Below, piece after piece: positions 61,646 through 64,000 of a DNA stretch of 64,000 bases. Location: assembly GCF_022458985.1 (NCBI RefSeq), contig NC_061790.1, positions 2,715,001 to 2,779,000 of the forward strand, in the 5' to 3' direction. The DNA comes from Mugil cephalus (Eukaryota > Chordata > Actinopteri > Mugiliformes > Mugilidae). Numbering within the stretch: the stretch's first letter is position 1; each line of letters starts with the position of its first letter. The notes below the pieces were generated by a model. It did no database searches, was not told the origin of the DNA, and saw only the letters and a list, made by a program, of their open reading frames with translations. A program made the position numbers and the translations under genes.

Positions 61646-61694
61646 ATGAAGACACTGACCTTTGAATTTCTCAGTCACTTTAATGACCACCTAA
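61646..61694 (-). pseudogene. CYP2K exon 3 scrap, second copy
   Basis: Duplicate of 54784-54832. Confidence 0.6.
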
Positions 61695-61911
61695 GAATTT
61701 TAGACAGGAGATTATTGAAAAGTAGAATTGGCATGGAAGGAATAAATCTACCAAGAATAGTCACCAAGACACCTATGATTAACCTGAAAGAGCTGCATTG
61801 GTTCTTCACCAGTTAAAGAGAGTGGCAAAGCTCATATTTAATCTTTTGGTGCTGGGACTAGAATCTTTATTTGGTAGAAATCAAACACTGTTCATGGCTA
61901 GAAATGCAACA

Positions 61912-61967
61912 CTGGGAAGCATGGTGGTGGCAGTATCCTGCTGTGGGGTTGTTCTACAACAATGATG
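61912..61967 (+). mobile_element. Tc1-like transposase scrap, third copy
   Basis: Duplicate of 55050-55105. Confidence 0.6.
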
Positions 61968-62165
61968 ATGAACACATGTCTTTCTGTGTTTTTTTGTTTT
62001 TGAACAAATACATTACACATAAATATTCCATCATCATTTTGCAACAATATTTAATCCATAGTGTCACTCTCCAAAGGGTAGAAATATGCAAAAAGATCCC
62101 TTCAGTTTTTGTTATCTGTGTCATCTGTTGAAGATAATTTTGATGTGTTACTTTTTTTTGAGTTT

Positions 62166-64000
62166 TTAAATACAGGGAATGGCACACAGTTTATGAGATG
62201 AAGGGCCAAGAGTGAAGCCGACACGTGGAGTCAGATCCAGGTCGTCCTCAGAAACTCCAGGTGGAGGAGTAAAACGGAAGCGCTGCAGGAGGGTGGTGAA
62301 GAAAAGGAAGAGCTCCATCTTGGCCAGACTCTCTCCGAGACAAATTCGGCGACCTGTGAGAGACGACAAGGTAAATACTAACCGAGGGTTGGCCGACCCT
62401 TGACAGCAAGTGATACTGAGGCTCACAAACCTGCAGAAAATGGCATGAAGGCGTCTCGCTTGACAAACTTTCCGTCTTTGTCCAGGAAGTGGGCGGGATG
62501 GAAGGCGCGTGGCTTCTCCCACTGACTCTCATCGTACAGGACTGACGTCAGAAGAGGGAACACTGTGGTGCCCTGATGACGACATCAAAACTGAAAAGCT
62601 TGACCTGTAGGTTTGTATCTATATGTTGTTTCACATTTTAAGGAATTAAAATTAATGATTACATCATGATCAGATTCTTTCATGTTCCTGTTGCCATTAG
62701 CTCATAGATCTTAGTTATTTTATTCTCTCAGACCTTCTTAATGAAGTAACCCTGGAAGGTAACGTCCTTGCTGGTTCTGTGGGGCAGTGACGCGGGGACG
62801 ATGTTGCCAAATCTTTGTGTCTCATGGATGACGGCGTCAGTGAAGGGCAGGTTCTTTCTGTCCTCAACCCGTGCCTGACGATCTCCTATAACCCTGCTCA
62901 GTTCTTCGTGGACCTTTTCTGGAGAAGAGCAAAAACAAATACTCTTAGGAATATATTTTTTTTATATGTCTATGCATTTAAACAATGCATATTTATGTCT
63001 CTTTACCTTGTATTTTTGGATATTTTGCCATAAGTAAGAGTGCCCATCTGAGCGTGGTTGCAGTTGTTTCGGTGCCAGCATTGAACAAATTGAAAACAGT
63101 CATCATAAGGTTTCTTTCGTTGAAAATACTGTCGGTGCCTTGAGATTCCTGCACAAAAAAGAGTAACAAGCTGTAATAATTTGTAATTTGAAGAACTGTT
63201 GCTTTTGGTGGGCTGTGTCTATCTTCATTTAATTTTTCAGCCTTGGGTTTTGCCTCAAGCCCTTGACATATAAATAGAACTTTTAGCTCTGACAATTACC
63301 TCTGTTAATCATCAATTGTGCTGCAGTAAGATAAGATTTCTGCAAGTGTAGATGTCAGTCAAACATAGGTATAAAAATAGGCTGCAATATTTAACCTGAA
63401 TATAATTTAATAGTAAGCTGTTTCTATATGTTTATATATCATAGAGTTTTCCAACCTCCAGATGTTGTTTGCGGACCAGGAAGGCATCCACGAAGCCTCT
63501 GCACATCTGTGGGTTGAGGGTTTCTTTCAAACGACTGAACAATTGTAAGTTCTGTGTCTTATTGGCAAGAAACAACTGCTCCTGTTCCTTCTTGTTAGCA
63601 ATCAGTTTGCCAAGCCATGGGAACAGGTTGTACAACTACAAATAAAAAATGACAAGATTAGTTTGTGAATTGATATCTTCATTTAATACAATATACATGG
63701 ACTCATGGACTCAGTTATACCTGCATTGAGGGAGAGCCTGCAAGTTGAATGCTTTTGTTTGCTCTGTCTACCATAGATGTGAACTCAGGATCATTATACT
63801 CAAATCTGCTTCCATAAACCATGGAGGAGATAATATTAGAGACAGCATAGTTCACTGGTTGGGTTGTATCAAAAGGTTCTCCTGTGGTCAGAAAAAAACA
63901 AAAAGAAACATCAGATGGTTAAAATGTTGCCCATGTTTTTTTTTTTTATATTTGTTTTTTTTTTTTTTTGTTTTGTTTTTTGTTTTTTTTTGAATGAAGA
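62166..64000 (-). CDS. CYP2K: CYP2K-like cytochrome P450, copy F (5' end beyond window)
   Basis: Exons 4-9 are visible: 63721-63881, 63456-63635, 63007-63148, 62734-62918, 62431-62572, 62166-62353, encoding about the last 332 residues. The window ends inside intron 3, just short of the exon 3 donor. Splice sites and frame are intact, with NAGTETT, HETQR and FSAGRRICLG present. Differences from copy E are few: EKPRAFHP for EKPGTFHP in exon 8, a C-terminal CI for RI, and NKSIQ for NKIIQ in exon 4. Whether the full gene is intact cannot be seen here. Confidence 0.9.

Larger units (their letters stand above)
48489..64000. repeat. tandem array of about 6.86-kb units (CYP2K D, E, F plus spacers)
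   Basis: Corresponding points lie 6816-6864 bp apart (gene starts 51029 and 57848; relic and LINE markers 53004 and 59866, 54733 and 61595; gene ends 55305 and 62166). The second and third units match almost base for base from about 51.6/58.4 kb onward. The D 3' flank lacks the roughly 1.3-kb insertion carrying the LINE, which dates D as the more divergent unit. Confidence 0.9.

Noticed and set aside
1-64000. CRISPR array, tRNA, rRNA or bacterial operon signals
   Set aside because: Repeats here are microsatellites, satellites and transposon relics; no cloverleaf or rRNA text was recognised, and the gene structure is that of a vertebrate.

Overview
The window is vertebrate nuclear DNA, almost certainly from a teleost fish. 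Genes are split into short exons with GT/AG introns. There are fish-type transposon relics (L2-like LINEs, Tc1, PIF-Harbinger, TTAA- and hAT-type MITEs) and dense microsatellites. The two gene families present are a two-Ig-domain leukocyte-type receptor family and CYP2K-like cytochromes P450, the latter a fish-expanded subfamily. All gene models are read from splice signals and exon phase; no transcript or database evidence was available.

Left part (about 5.3-31.3 kb, + strand): four tandem immunoglobulin-superfamily receptor genes, here IGR1-IGR4. Each has a 46-nt leader exon, one or two V-type exons, one or two C2/I-type exons, a transmembrane (TM) exon and short tail exons. Extracellular exons are all in phase 1, so they can be shuffled. 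IGR1-3 carry an Arg or Lys inside the TM helix and lack ITIMs (activating-type look). IGR4 has an uncharged TM helix and two ITIMs (inhibitory look). IGR2 has a recent 820-bp duplication of its V exon. IGR3 is V-C2-V-C2: its front half matches IGR4 and its back half matches IGR2. A RUNX-like plus ETS-like motif pair lies 54-74 bp upstream of each start codon.

Middle (31.3-33.2 kb): a three-unit satellite of about 250-bp period ending in degenerate telomere-like GGGTTA tracts, then an orphan CYP2K 5' flank with no gene body.

Right part (33.4-64.0 kb, - strand, convergent with the receptors): six CYP2K-like genes, named A-F from left to right. A-C form one subgroup (9 exons, 505 aa) and D-F another (9 exons, 502 aa; F is cut by the window end). 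B, C, D and E look intact. A has lost its first splice donor GT and has a degraded poly(A) signal. D-F sit in tandem units of about 6.86 kb; the spacers carry broken CYP2K exon pieces, an L2-like LINE, a Tc1 relic and a GC-rich segment of unknown origin.

The receptors would act at the surface of immune cells. The P450s would act in the endoplasmic reticulum membrane as haem mono-oxygenases. Nothing in the sequence links the two families functionally; both show repeated tandem duplication.
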